DNA of 64,000 nucleotides, from assembly GCA_965234405.1 (NCBI GenBank), contig OZ248346.1. The stretch is one strand, 5' to 3'. Every line of letters starts with the position of its first letter. The first letter of the stretch is position 1. Source of the DNA: Planktophila turicensis. GTDB lineage: Bacteria; Actinomycetota; Actinomycetes; Nanopelagicales; Nanopelagicaceae. The notes beneath the pieces are model-generated. The model was not told the origin of the DNA. It ran no database searches and saw only the letters and a list, made by a program, of their open reading frames with translations. This document shows positions 23,760 to 32,678 of the stretch, piece after piece. Position numbers and translations under genes: made by a program.

Positions 23760-24962
23760 ATGAGCGATGAAAAGAGTGAATTTACAGGCCTAATCCTCGT
23801 CTCTGGTATTGATACTCCAGGAATTACGCAGGCCCTCTTTGAGACCCTGGCACCATTTGCGATCACTGTTCTCGACATTGAGCAAGTTGTCATCCGCGAG
23901 CGATTGATTCTGACTGTCCTTATCTCACTCAACCCGGCGCATTCCGAAGCAATTGAGGAAGATCTTCAACTGTGTGGGCAGAAACTCGGCGTTGATATCG
24001 CGACTTCATTCCTTGAACAAGGTCAATCTTCCATTGCAGCAAAAACTGGCCTAGTACATGTTGTTGCACTCGGCAGCCCATTGGCACCAACGGCCATAGC
24101 TGCAATCGCATCGGCCATTGCATCTCGCGGCGGAAATATCGAACGAATTCATCGCACTGCAAGCTACCCAATCACTGCGATCGAATTCATCGTTTCAGAT
24201 GCGGACCAAACAGATATCCGCGCATGCCTTGCTGAAGTTACGACTGCGCACTCTGTTGATATTGCCGTGTCCCCCGGCGGTCTGATGCGTTGGGCTAAGA
24301 AGCTCGTTGTCATGGACGTTGATTCAACCCTGATTCAACAAGAGGTCATCGAACTACTCGCCAACAAGGCAGGAGTTCAGGAGAAGGTAAGAGAGATTAC
24401 CGACTCAGCAATGAGAGGCGAGCTCGACTTTACCGAGAGCCTTCGTGCACGAGTGGCTCTGCTTGCAGGTCTACCTGAATCTGTCATTACCGAAGTTCAA
24501 AAGGAAATCGCGCTTACACCTGGTGCGCGAACACTTGTGAAAACTCTCCATCAACTCGGGCATAGCGTTGCTGTCGTCTCAGGTGGATTCGTCTCAGTTA
24601 TCGAGCCGCTCGTTAAAGAGCTAGGCATTGCCCATTACCGTGCCAATACCCTTGAAATCATCGATGGGAAGTTAACAGGTAAGGTCATTGAGCCAATTAT
24701 TGATCGAGCAGCCAAGGCAACCGCTCTCAGAGATTTTGCTGAAATCGAAGGCGTCCAACTTGAGCAGACTGTTGCAATCGGTGATGGTGCAAATGATCTC
24801 GACATGATTTCGATTGCGGGACTTGGAATAGCATTCAACGCGAAGCCAGCAGTTAAGGCAGCGGCGGCAAGTTCTGTCAGCGCGCCATACTTAGATTCAG
24901 TTCTCTATCTCCTCGGAATTTCGCGTGAAGATATTGAAGAAGCTGGCGCGCAGCGAAAGTAA
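23760..24962 (+). CDS. serB: Phosphoserine phosphatase with N-terminal ACT domains (SerB2 type)
   Basis: Last step of serine synthesis, a HAD-family phosphatase of 400 residues. The N-terminal half (about 1-175) looks like tandem ACT domains as in mycobacterial SerB2, so feedback by serine is plausible. The HAD nucleophile motif is MDVDST with Asp186 and Asp188. Later motifs are VSGGF, a conserved Lys region, and GDGANDLDM. The ATG at 23760 is 7 nt after TAACCT; an upstream in-frame start at 23736 is rejected. Its stop directly abuts the hisG stop. Confidence 0.94.
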   Translation: MSDEKSEFTGLILVSGIDTPGITQALFETLAPFAITVLDIEQVVIRERLILTVLISLNPAHSEAIEEDLQLCGQKLGVDIATSFLEQGQSSIAAKTGLVHVVALGSPLAPTAIAAIASAIASRGGNIERIHRTASYPITAIEFIVSDADQTDIRACLAEVTTAHSVDIAVSPGGLMRWAKKLVVMDVDSTLIQQEVIELLANKAGVQEKVREITDSAMRGELDFTESLRARVALLAGLPESVITEVQKEIALTPGARTLVKTLHQLGHSVAVVSGGFVSVIEPLVKELGIAHYRANTLEIIDGKLTGKVIEPIIDRAAKATALRDFAEIEGVQLEQTVAIGDGANDLDMISIAGLGIAFNAKPAVKAAAASSVSAPYLDSVLYLLGISREDIEEAGAQRK

Positions 24963-25808
24963 TTAGAGTCTGCAGGCGTGAATATCTGTGACAAGAATTC
25001 CGCGGGCACCAAGTGCCCACAGTTCATCCATCAGACGATTAGTATCTTTGCGAAGAACCATTGCGCGAACAGCCACCCAATCCGCCTTCTGTAATGGCGA
25101 GATTGTGGGAGATTCAAGGCCTGGAGTAATCGAACAAGCTTTATCAACGCTCGATGTTGGAATATCGTAATCAAGAAGAACATATTGACGCGCAGTGACA
25201 ACGCCCTGCAGACGTCGAATGAGAATTTCAAGTCCTGCTGGTAACTCTGAGCCTGATCTCTTGATGACGATCGCCTCAGAAACCAAGATTGGTTCTCCGA
25301 AAATTGCAAGTCCTGCTTGCTTCAAAGTATTACCGGTACTTACAACGTCAGCGATGAGATCTGCGACTCCAAGACGAACGCTACTTTCGACTGCGCCATC
25401 GAGGCGTACGACAGATGCCGAAATATTCAGATCCGCAAGGTGTTTTTCAACAAGTCCAGGATAGGCAGTTGCAACGCGCTTTCCTGCGATATCTGAAGGC
25501 TTCCACTGGGTGCTAGCGGGTGCTGCAAACCTAAAAGTCGACGAACCGAAATCAAGTGCGAGAACTTCTTCAGCTTTAGCTCCTGAATCAATCAGCAAGT
25601 CACGTCCAGTTATCCCAGCCTCTAGTTCGCCAGAACCTACATATATCGCGATATCGCGCGGGCGAAGATAATAGAACTCAACCGAGTTATCTGGGTCCGC
25701 GAGAACCAGATCGCGAGAATCGGTGCGTTGTCTATAGCCAGCCTCTTTTAGAATCGCTATGGATGCATCGGCCAGTGAGCCTTTATTAGGAACAGCTATT
25801 CGTAACAT
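24963..25808 (-). CDS. hisG: ATP phosphoribosyltransferase HisG (long form)
   Basis: First step of histidine synthesis: ATP plus PRPP to phosphoribosyl-ATP. The 281-residue length and the C-terminal ACT-like domain (about residues 205-281) mark the long, histidine-inhibited, HisZ-independent form. The N-terminus LRIAVPNKGSL is characteristic. The ATG at 25808 is preceded by AGGGGAG; a TTG 15 nt upstream is rejected. It follows hisE by 18 nt. The other his genes are not in this window. Confidence 0.95.
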   Translation of the reverse strand: MLRIAVPNKGSLADASIAILKEAGYRQRTDSRDLVLADPDNSVEFYYLRPRDIAIYVGSGELEAGITGRDLLIDSGAKAEEVLALDFGSSTFRFAAPASTQWKPSDIAGKRVATAYPGLVEKHLADLNISASVVRLDGAVESSVRLGVADLIADVVSTGNTLKQAGLAIFGEPILVSEAIVIKRSGSELPAGLEILIRRLQGVVTARQYVLLDYDIPTSSVDKACSITPGLESPTISPLQKADWVAVRAMVLRKDTNRLMDELWALGARGILVTDIHACRL

Positions 25809-25826
25809 CTTCTCCCCTAGCAATTA

Positions 25827-26090
25827 TTAAAGAAACTTATAGATATCAGCAGGCGTTAAGCCTCGTGCAAGCATCAAAGTTTGAAGATGGTAAATGAGCT
25901 GACTGATTTCTTCAGCTAACGCCTCATCGGACTCATGCTCAGCTGCAAGCCAGACTTCGCCAGCCTCTTCAAGAATCTTCTTACCGATGCTGTGGACTCC
26001 GGCATCGAGAGCAGCTACCGTGCCAGAGCCCTCAGGGCGGTCTACCGCCTTCTGTGCCAACTCTTGCCAGAGCTGATCAAAAGATTTCAT
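25827..26090 (-). CDS. hisE: Phosphoribosyl-ATP pyrophosphatase HisE
   Basis: Hydrolyses phosphoribosyl-ATP to phosphoribosyl-AMP, the second histidine step. This stand-alone 87-residue all-alpha NTP pyrophosphohydrolase shows KKILEEAGEVWLAAEHE with the metal-binding glutamates and the EEISQLIYHLQTLM helix (family usually EExADLLYH). It is not fused to HisI. The start overlaps the rpe stop by 4 nt, and hisG follows after 18 nt. Confidence 0.93.
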   Translation of the reverse strand: MKSFDQLWQELAQKAVDRPEGSGTVAALDAGVHSIGKKILEEAGEVWLAAEHESDEALAEEISQLIYHLQTLMLARGLTPADIYKFL

Positions 26091-26758
26091 GGTGCGAGTT
26101 TACTGGAGATGGCTCGCTCGCGAAGAGCATTTACCATTTTTGCAGGATCCTCAGCGTTAAATACAGCGCTTCCAGCGACGAAGGTATCAGCACCGGCTGC
26201 AACTGCGATTTCAATGGTTTCAAGTGAAATTCCACCATCTACTTGGAGCCAGATAGGGCGTGAACCAATAATTTTACGCGTTATTCGAACCTTCTCCATC
26301 ATCGATTCCATGAATTTCTGTCCACCAAAACCAGGTTCGACTGTCATGATTAAGAACATATCGACGTCGTCGAGAATTTCAGAGTATTGATCAATCGCTG
26401 TTCCTGGCTTTACTGCAAGCGCTGCTCTCGCGCCGTGGCTTTTGATTCCTTTAAGGGTTGAAGAGATATCAGCAGTAGCTTCAGCATGAATCGTCACACT
26501 GGCGGCTCCTGCAACTGCATAATCAATAGCAATCGAATCAACATCCGCCACCATTAAGTGGGCATCAATAGGGATTGGTGAGGCGGCAATAATCTTTGAA
26601 GCCGAGGCAAAATCAAAGGTGAAGTTGGGGACGAAGACATTGTCCATGACATCGAGGTGTATGAAATCACTAACAGGGGCAATCTTGGCTATCTCTTGAT
26701 CTAGGTGTCCAAAGTCAGCGTTAAGGATGCTCGGAGTTATGCGAATGTGCCCGCTCAT
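26087..26758 (-). CDS. rpe: Ribulose-phosphate 3-epimerase
   Basis: Interconverts ribulose-5-P and xylulose-5-P in the pentose phosphate pathway. This 223-residue TIM barrel has the metal/catalytic blocks HLDVMDNVFVPN, IDAHLMV, MTVEPGFGGQKF and QVDGGI. TAGGCT lies 6 nt before the ATG and begins with the TAG stop of rsmB, so the gene may have its own leaderless transcript inside the cluster. Confidence 0.95.
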   Translation of the reverse strand: MSGHIRITPSILNADFGHLDQEIAKIAPVSDFIHLDVMDNVFVPNFTFDFASASKIIAASPIPIDAHLMVADVDSIAIDYAVAGAASVTIHAEATADISSTLKGIKSHGARAALAVKPGTAIDQYSEILDDVDMFLIMTVEPGFGGQKFMESMMEKVRITRKIIGSRPIWLQVDGGISLETIEIAVAAGADTFVAGSAVFNAEDPAKMVNALRERAISSKLAP

Positions 26759-26764
26759 GTGTTC

Positions 26765-26770
26765 AGCCTA
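26765..26770 (-). promoter_or_regulatory. Possible internal leaderless -10 of rpe
   Basis: TAGGCT on the minus strand; its first three bases are the rsmB stop codon, and it ends 6 nt before the rpe ATG. The AGG could instead act as a weak ribosome site. Confidence 0.35.
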
Positions 26771-28135
26771 AGCCTTCTTCTTAAAGAGCGCGAGAAACAT
26801 TGAATCCGTGTCATGCACACTGGTCCAGAGAGCCATCGCTCTATCGCGCACGGCACCTTGCAGGTTTGCCGGCAAGAAAGGGGCAACATCAATTTGCTCC
26901 AGCTCAGGATGCGCCTTAAGAATCATCTTTACCTGACCAAAGGTTTCAGCAAAGTGAGGACTACACGTTGCATAGCCGAAGATGCCATCATCAGAGAGAT
27001 TGGCGATGGCCGAATTAGCGAGCTCTAACTGTAACTCAGTCAGTGCACGCAAATCTTGAACAGTTCTGCGCCAGCGAACTTCAGGGCGTCGACGCAAAGC
27101 GCCAAGACCAGTACAAGGAACGTCAGCGATAATCGCATCGAACTTCCGTCCATGTGAGGAAATTTCTCGACCGTCTCCCACCCAGACCGGAAACTTTCCA
27201 ACAACATTCTTGACTAGCTTTGCTCGCGCCTCAGATACTTCGTTTGCTACGAAATCTCGACCTTCTACATCACAAATATGAGAGATGAGGGCGGCTTTAC
27301 CGCCAGGACCAGCACAGAGATCGAGAACGGTTTTGGCAGATTTGGTTGCTTGCGAAAAGGCAAGAGCAACTAACTGTGAGCCTTCGTCCTGAACTCCGGC
27401 CTTGCGATGACGAATCAAATCGAGGGAACCAGGCGCTCCTTCAAATTTCGCACCATAAGGTGAGAAACGAGTTGCTATTGCGCCTTCAGAAACAAGTTCT
27501 TCTTGAGTTGAAGATCCTGGCCATGAAACAAGCGTTGGCGTTGCCGGGATGTTATTTGCACCCAACTCTTCCTCGACTCTTGCGTAATCTTTAAGAAGGT
27601 CAAAATAGGCAGAGACAATCCATTCTGGATGTGAATATTGAATTGAAAGTCTGGACACCGGGTCCTTCATGGCTAAGACAGGCTCAAGCCACTCTTCTAA
27701 CGTCTTGGCACTGACTTTACGAAGAATCGCGTTGACGAAAGAGGCTTTAGATTCACCGATGACCTTACGTGCAAGCTCGACAGTTGCAGATACTGCAGCG
27801 TGAGTAGCAACGCGCATTTCAAAGAGTTGATGAACACCTAATCTGCAGATATCAACGATTCCTTCATCGACTTCAGACCAAGGCCGATCAGAGACTTGGG
27901 AGAGTATGTAATCGTGACGCCCTTGCATACGCAAAGTTCCGTAAAGAAGTTCAGTGATGAAACCTTTATCTCGCTGTTCGAAATTACTTGCGTTAAGCGC
28001 TTGCGGTAGAAGTAGGTTCGAATATCCCCCGCGTCGGTTTACTTCAGAGAGAATGTCGTAGACCAAGACGCGAGGTGCATCTGGTTTAGGAGATTTGAAT
28101 GAGTCTCGGCGTGCTTTAACCAAAGAGTTCACCAT
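26768..28135 (-). CDS. rsmB: 16S rRNA m5C967 methyltransferase RsmB (Sun)
   Basis: SAM-dependent rRNA cytosine methyltransferase of 455 residues. It has an N-terminal NusB-like RNA-binding domain (about 1-150), SAM motif LDLCAGPGGKAALIS, and the two active-site cysteines in DVPCTGLGALRRRPE and YATCSPH. The start region reads GTG-ATG-GTG; the ATG at 28135 is chosen. It overlaps the end of fmt by 20 nt, a typical def-fmt-rsmB arrangement. Confidence 0.93.
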   Translation of the reverse strand: MVNSLVKARRDSFKSPKPDAPRVLVYDILSEVNRRGGYSNLLLPQALNASNFEQRDKGFITELLYGTLRMQGRHDYILSQVSDRPWSEVDEGIVDICRLGVHQLFEMRVATHAAVSATVELARKVIGESKASFVNAILRKVSAKTLEEWLEPVLAMKDPVSRLSIQYSHPEWIVSAYFDLLKDYARVEEELGANNIPATPTLVSWPGSSTQEELVSEGAIATRFSPYGAKFEGAPGSLDLIRHRKAGVQDEGSQLVALAFSQATKSAKTVLDLCAGPGGKAALISHICDVEGRDFVANEVSEARAKLVKNVVGKFPVWVGDGREISSHGRKFDAIIADVPCTGLGALRRRPEVRWRRTVQDLRALTELQLELANSAIANLSDDGIFGYATCSPHFAETFGQVKMILKAHPELEQIDVAPFLPANLQGAVRDRAMALWTSVHDTDSMFLALFKKKA

Positions 28136-29021
28136 CACCTAAACGCGCACCGTTGAGCCAGGACTTGGCATCCATTCGCGACTTCCCCGCTGGAGTCAAG
28201 AAACCTATTGAAACTGCATTGGAGGAAGTTCCTACAAGGAGCTCCTTATTGACTACCTTTAACACGCCAGGTTGAAGAGTCTCTTTGGAAATATTCACCG
28301 AATCTATCTTTACTACTTCGCCGCGGAATCGAGTCCAGGCACCCGGTGAAGATGTGAACGCTCTAATCTTTTGAGAAATCAATTGGGCATCGAGGTTCCA
28401 GTTAATTTCACATTCCTCTTTAGAAATCTTCATGGCTCGAGTGGCGCCGTCGCTCTTCTGTGGTTCAGGGCGAATTCCAGCCTTGATAGCGTTCAGAGAA
28501 TCTTCGACTGCTTCGACACCAAGTGCGCCTAACTCTGAAAATAGTTCATCACTCGTGATATCTGAATCAAGCGCAAATCTCTTTACTGAATAGATGGGGC
28601 CAGTATCCATTCCAGGATCTAATTGAAAGACCGTTACTCCAGAAACAGGATCTCCGGCCTCGATTGCTCGCTGGACTGGAGCAGCTCCCCGCCAGCGTGG
28701 AAGGAGTGAGAAGTGAAGGTTGAGACAACCATGCATAGGAATGCTCAGTAGTTCTTTGGGAAGAAGCACGCCATAACCAATCGTCAAAAGAACATCAGCA
28801 CCTTCTATGAGAGTGGCTGTTTCCGTTACCGAAGCAGGCTTGAAGCAAGGTACATCGTTATCACGAGCCCACTCGGAAATCACTGACTCCTTGAGAGTTC
28901 GTCCTCGTCCTGCAGGGCGGTCGGGCTGAGTAATAACAGATAGCAATTGATGCTCTGAAGTGATCAACCAATTTAAAGTGGGAATAGCCACATCGGGCGT
29001 TGCCGCCACAACTATCTTCAA
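28116..29021 (-). CDS. fmt: Methionyl-tRNA formyltransferase
   Basis: Formylates initiator Met-tRNA with 10-formyl-THF. The 301-residue protein has the catalytic block NLHFSLLPRWRGAAPVQ (Asn and His), the GVTVFQLDPGMDTGP block and a C-terminal OB-like domain. It starts at a TTG (29021) directly after the def TAA. This is supported by alignment (KIVVAATPDVAIP) and by AGAGGG six bases upstream. The TTG start and zero gap suggest strong coupling to def. Confidence 0.95.
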   Translation of the reverse strand: MKIVVAATPDVAIPTLNWLITSEHQLLSVITQPDRPAGRGRTLKESVISEWARDNDVPCFKPASVTETATLIEGADVLLTIGYGVLLPKELLSIPMHGCLNLHFSLLPRWRGAAPVQRAIEAGDPVSGVTVFQLDPGMDTGPIYSVKRFALDSDITSDELFSELGALGVEAVEDSLNAIKAGIRPEPQKSDGATRAMKISKEECEINWNLDAQLISQKIRAFTSSPGAWTRFRGEVVKIDSVNISKETLQPGVLKVVNKELLVGTSSNAVSIGFLTPAGKSRMDAKSWLNGARLGDGELFG

Positions 29022-29582
29022 TTAAAGCCCTCTGCCGAAGGGATCGTGCGGTGAGACTTTAATCTGCGGCTGCATGCCTGCTGAATTAGCCATGCCGAAC
29101 CAATCTGATTCACGAATCTCTTTCATGGCGAGCTTTCGATCTTCCTCGGAGAGGCGATCAATAAAGAGAATTCCATTGAGGTGATCTGTTTCGTGTTGCA
29201 AAGCTCGGGCCAGTAACTCAGTTCCTTCAACAGTAATTGGTTCGCCGTGCATATTGAAACCCTTTGCAACAGCTCTAAATGCGCGAGGTGTTGGGTAAAC
29301 CAGATCAGGAAAGCTCAAGCAACCTTCATCTCCGTCTTGGAGTTCTTCACTAAGGTCGAGAGTTGGATTGATGAGATGTCCCAACGCTTCATCGACATCC
29401 CAGACAAATACGCGAAGTGGAACACCAATTTGAGGGGCGGCGAGACCCGCACCTGGTGCATCGAGCATCGTTTCGGTGAGATCTTTTACAAGAACGCGAA
29501 GTTCCTTATCGAAATCAATTACCTCAGAGGCCGGTGTAACGAGTACGGGATCGCCAAAGTGGCGAATCGGCATGATGGACAT
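29022..29582 (-). CDS. def: Peptide deformylase
   Basis: Removes the N-formyl group from nascent proteins. The 186-residue metalloenzyme has all three motifs: GAGLAAPQIG, EGCLSFP (metal Cys) and QHETDHLNG (metal His pair and catalytic Glu). The ATG at 29582 is preceded by TAGGAT at 6 nt, which overlaps the 3' edge of priA; an in-frame ATG 9 nt downstream is less likely. Confidence 0.95.
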   Translation of the reverse strand: MSIMPIRHFGDPVLVTPASEVIDFDKELRVLVKDLTETMLDAPGAGLAAPQIGVPLRVFVWDVDEALGHLINPTLDLSEELQDGDEGCLSFPDLVYPTPRAFRAVAKGFNMHGEPITVEGTELLARALQHETDHLNGILFIDRLSEEDRKLAMKEIRESDWFGMANSAGMQPQIKVSPHDPFGRGL

Positions 29583-29588
29583 GTGCTT

Positions 29589-29594
29589 ATCCTA
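29589..29594 (-). promoter_or_regulatory. Possible internal leaderless -10 of def
   Basis: TAGGAT on the minus strand immediately after the priA TAG stop, ending 6 nt before the def ATG. Confidence 0.4.
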
Positions 29595-31466
29595 CTATCG
29601 AGATAGCGAATAAGGGTCAATGCGAATTGATGCAAGGCTCTTCTTAGACGAACTGCGACGACGTTGGAACTCATGCAGTAACGAGATGAGAGCCTCACCA
29701 TCAATCAGTGGAACCAGAACAACGATTCGATCTATATCGCCCTTGAGTTGTGATGGGCCAAGGAATTGAGTTGATTCGGGCAAACGGGAGTCATCTTGAG
29801 CTTTCTTTAGTCCGCGCAAAAGCGATTGGGACTCAGTGGCTGCAATATCCATCGTGACAGCCCTAGTAAACGGAGGAAGATTTACTTCGAGACGTTCACG
29901 TAGTTCACGTTGCGAAATCAGCGACGGCTTCCAGGCAGAGACGGCGCCAATGATCGGGCTATCTGCTGACATGACAAATGCAACTTTTCCCTTTTGCGAA
30001 GCCGAGGCACTGGTTGAAAAGAAGAGCTCGCGGGTTCGTTCGTGAGCTCGGATATCTGCCTGCATGAAGAAGCGATCTGCCTCGAGAATAATCACAAGGG
30101 CATAGCCGTTCTTGGTGATCGGAATGGCGCCAGGAGTGGCGATGACTAACCCTCGTTCATCGTCAAAACTATCAATCATCAATTCCGATGACGATTGCAC
30201 CACCTTTACTCCAGGAAAAGCCGCTCCAATCTCATATGCGAATCTTTCTGAGCCGCGACCCAAGAGATAAGGAGTTGAACCTTTACACCACACGCATCTC
30301 CACTCCGAATGAGCCTTGCCGCATATGGTGCATTCAAGGGATGTTTCTGAACCACGCTTGAGTAACTTGCCACCGCATTCACAGAGAGCAGAGTTTTTGC
30401 ATTTAGAACACACGACACTTTGCGAGTAACCCTTTCGAGGCGCGAGGAAAAGTACGGGTCCCGAATTCATTGCCTTGCGAACCTCCCCCATTAACCTGCT
30501 GGGAATCAGCTCGCCATGCGATTGAGGATAAGCTGAAACATCGATGCGAGATTTACTTGATGAAAAATCGATCCATTTATTCTCAATAAGTCGAGCGACT
30601 TCAGAACTCGGTGAATAACCGACGAAAGTTAGATTGAGCTCTGATTTCATCGCTCGAAGGATGGCGACATCGCGGACATTCCATCCTGGAGAACGAACCT
30701 CATAATGTTGCTCAGAACCTTCATCCATAACGATGATTGACTCGAGATCGGTAATCGGTGCAAAGATTGCGCTTCTGGTTCCCAGCACAATCTGGCCTCG
30801 TCCATAACGACATAAAAGGAAATTGCGATATCGCTCAGATCTATCGAGTGCTGAATCGAGAACCACCGCTTCCGGTATCAGGGCGACCAGCCTCTGGACG
30901 GAGCGATTGTCGGGAACTATGACGAGTGTCGATCCCTTTCCTGAGTACCTGTCAATCGTCGAAAGCAGGAAGTTGAAACGATTAACAGCTGGTGGAATAT
31001 GAATATAAGTGCGATTTGGCTTCGTTTTTAACTGAGGCAATGCTGCCTCGACCCAGTTCTCTTTATCGACTGATGCAACCCGAGGAGGGATGGCTGATCG
31101 AATAACGTCGAACGGATGGGCCGCCCAACGAGCTGCTACAGCCGAAATAAGTTCAATCGATTCAAGCGTCGCAACGCTATGCAGGGATATTGCTTTCGAG
31201 ATTGATTTCAAGACGGGTGAATCCGACGTACTCTCTCGAGTAAGAACTAGCCCTTCAACTTCTCGGCCATGAAAAGGAACTTGAACACGAACGCCCGTTG
31301 AGATAACAGCTGAGAGATTATCGGGTATTAAATAGTCATAACTTTGATCTAGATGAAAGACCCCAGAATCTACCCAGACCCGGGCAATCGGCAGATCTGA
31401 TGAACTGCCTTCCGGTTTGAGCTTCGCTATCTCAGCTTTGAGACGAAGTGGCCTCGTAAGTGCCAC
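29595..31466 (-). CDS. priA: Primosomal protein N' (PriA), helicase motifs degenerate
   Basis: Replication restart protein homologue of 623 residues. The N-terminal 3'-DNA-binding domain (ARVWVDSGVFHLDQSYDYLIP) and the zinc-binding cysteine array (CSKC, CECGG, CTIC, CVWC) are present. The helicase core has no GxGKT Walker A, and the DEAH-equivalent reads MDEGSEQH, so ATPase/helicase activity is doubtful. This loss is known for actinobacterial PriA. The start is a GTG at 31466, 17 nt after the metK stop, with GAAGG about 10 nt upstream. Confidence 0.87.
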   Translation of the reverse strand: MALTRPLRLKAEIAKLKPEGSSSDLPIARVWVDSGVFHLDQSYDYLIPDNLSAVISTGVRVQVPFHGREVEGLVLTRESTSDSPVLKSISKAISLHSVATLESIELISAVAARWAAHPFDVIRSAIPPRVASVDKENWVEAALPQLKTKPNRTYIHIPPAVNRFNFLLSTIDRYSGKGSTLVIVPDNRSVQRLVALIPEAVVLDSALDRSERYRNFLLCRYGRGQIVLGTRSAIFAPITDLESIIVMDEGSEQHYEVRSPGWNVRDVAILRAMKSELNLTFVGYSPSSEVARLIENKWIDFSSSKSRIDVSAYPQSHGELIPSRLMGEVRKAMNSGPVLFLAPRKGYSQSVVCSKCKNSALCECGGKLLKRGSETSLECTICGKAHSEWRCVWCKGSTPYLLGRGSERFAYEIGAAFPGVKVVQSSSELMIDSFDDERGLVIATPGAIPITKNGYALVIILEADRFFMQADIRAHERTRELFFSTSASASQKGKVAFVMSADSPIIGAVSAWKPSLISQRELRERLEVNLPPFTRAVTMDIAATESQSLLRGLKKAQDDSRLPESTQFLGPSQLKGDIDRIVVLVPLIDGEALISLLHEFQRRRSSSKKSLASIRIDPYSLSR

Positions 31467-31483
31467 GTCAGTAAAGCCTTCGA

Positions 31484-32674
31484 CTATTTAACGGCTGCTT
31501 GGAGTTCTGATACGCGATTAGTTGCTTCCCATGTGAAGTTAGGAAGCTCGCGACCAAAGTGACCGTAAGCAGCAGTCTGTGAATAGATCGGGCGCTTGAG
31601 ATTGAGATCGCGAATAATCGCTGCAGGGCGAAGATCGAAGACAGTTGTTACTGCATTTTGAATCTTCTGAACAGGAACTGTCTCCGTTCCAAAAGTTTCA
31701 ACAAATACACCCACAGGCTGCGCTTTACCGATTGCGTATGCAACCTGAACTTCGCAACGACGGGCAAGGCCTGCTGCTACAACATTCTTAGCCACCCAAC
31801 GCATTGCATAGGCTGCAGAACGGTCAACCTTTGAAGGGTCTTTACCTGAGAACGCTCCGCCGCCGTGGCGAGCCATTCCACCGTATGTGTCAACAATGAT
31901 CTTGCGTCCTGTAAGTCCTGCATCTCCCATTGGGCCACCAATTACAAAGCGACCTGTTGGGTTAATGAGCGTGCGCATATCTTTGCGAGGCAGATCAATC
32001 TTTGCCAAAACAGGATCGATTACTTGAGCAATGATTTCTGGTGTCAACTGCTTGATGACATCTACTTCTTCTGCATGCTGACTTGAGATAACAACTGTAT
32101 CGAGAGCCACAGCCTTATCGCCGTCGTACTCAATAGTTACCTGTGTCTTGCCATCAGGGCGAAGGTATGGAAGTGCGCCTGACTTACGAACCTTAGAAAG
32201 TTGTTGAGCTAATTCGTGAGCCAACCAAATTGGAAGTGGCATGAGCTCTTTGGTGTCATCACACGCGTACCCGAACATGAGCCCTTGATCGCCAGCACCT
32301 TGAAGATCTAATGGATCTGCTGCAGATGAAACGCGGTGCTCAAATGCATCATCGACGCCTTGTGCGATATCAGGAGATTGCTGTCCGATGGAGATTGAAA
32401 CGCCACAGCTATTTCCGTCAAAGCCCTTTACAGATGAGTCGTAACCGATACCAATAACTGTGTCACGGACAATGCCCATGACATCTGCGTATCCGTTGGT
32501 GGTTACTTCACCGGCAACATGTACCTGACCTGTTGTGATGAGTGTTTCAACCGCGACGCGACTTGTTGGATCCTGGTCTAAGAGTGAATCAAGGATTGCA
32601 TCCGAAATTTGATCAGCGATCTTATCTGGATGGCCTTCGGTAACTGATTCTGAAGTAAAGAGGCGTTTTGACAT
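31484..32674 (-). CDS. metK: S-adenosylmethionine synthetase
   Basis: Makes SAM from methionine and ATP. The 396-residue protein carries GHPDKIADQISDA, GAGDQGLMFGYA and the P-loop-like GGGAFSGKDPSKVDRSAAY region. It follows coaBC by 4 nt. TAGGTT lies six bases upstream of the ATG and overlaps the coaBC stop. Together with metH it covers methyl-cycle steps. No SAM riboswitch can fit in the gap. Confidence 0.97.
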   Translation of the reverse strand: MSKRLFTSESVTEGHPDKIADQISDAILDSLLDQDPTSRVAVETLITTGQVHVAGEVTTNGYADVMGIVRDTVIGIGYDSSVKGFDGNSCGVSISIGQQSPDIAQGVDDAFEHRVSSAADPLDLQGAGDQGLMFGYACDDTKELMPLPIWLAHELAQQLSKVRKSGALPYLRPDGKTQVTIEYDGDKAVALDTVVISSQHAEEVDVIKQLTPEIIAQVIDPVLAKIDLPRKDMRTLINPTGRFVIGGPMGDAGLTGRKIIVDTYGGMARHGGGAFSGKDPSKVDRSAAYAMRWVAKNVVAAGLARRCEVQVAYAIGKAQPVGVFVETFGTETVPVQKIQNAVTTVFDLRPAAIIRDLNLKRPIYSQTAAYGHFGRELPNFTWEATNRVSELQAAVK

Positions 32675-32678
32675 TGTC

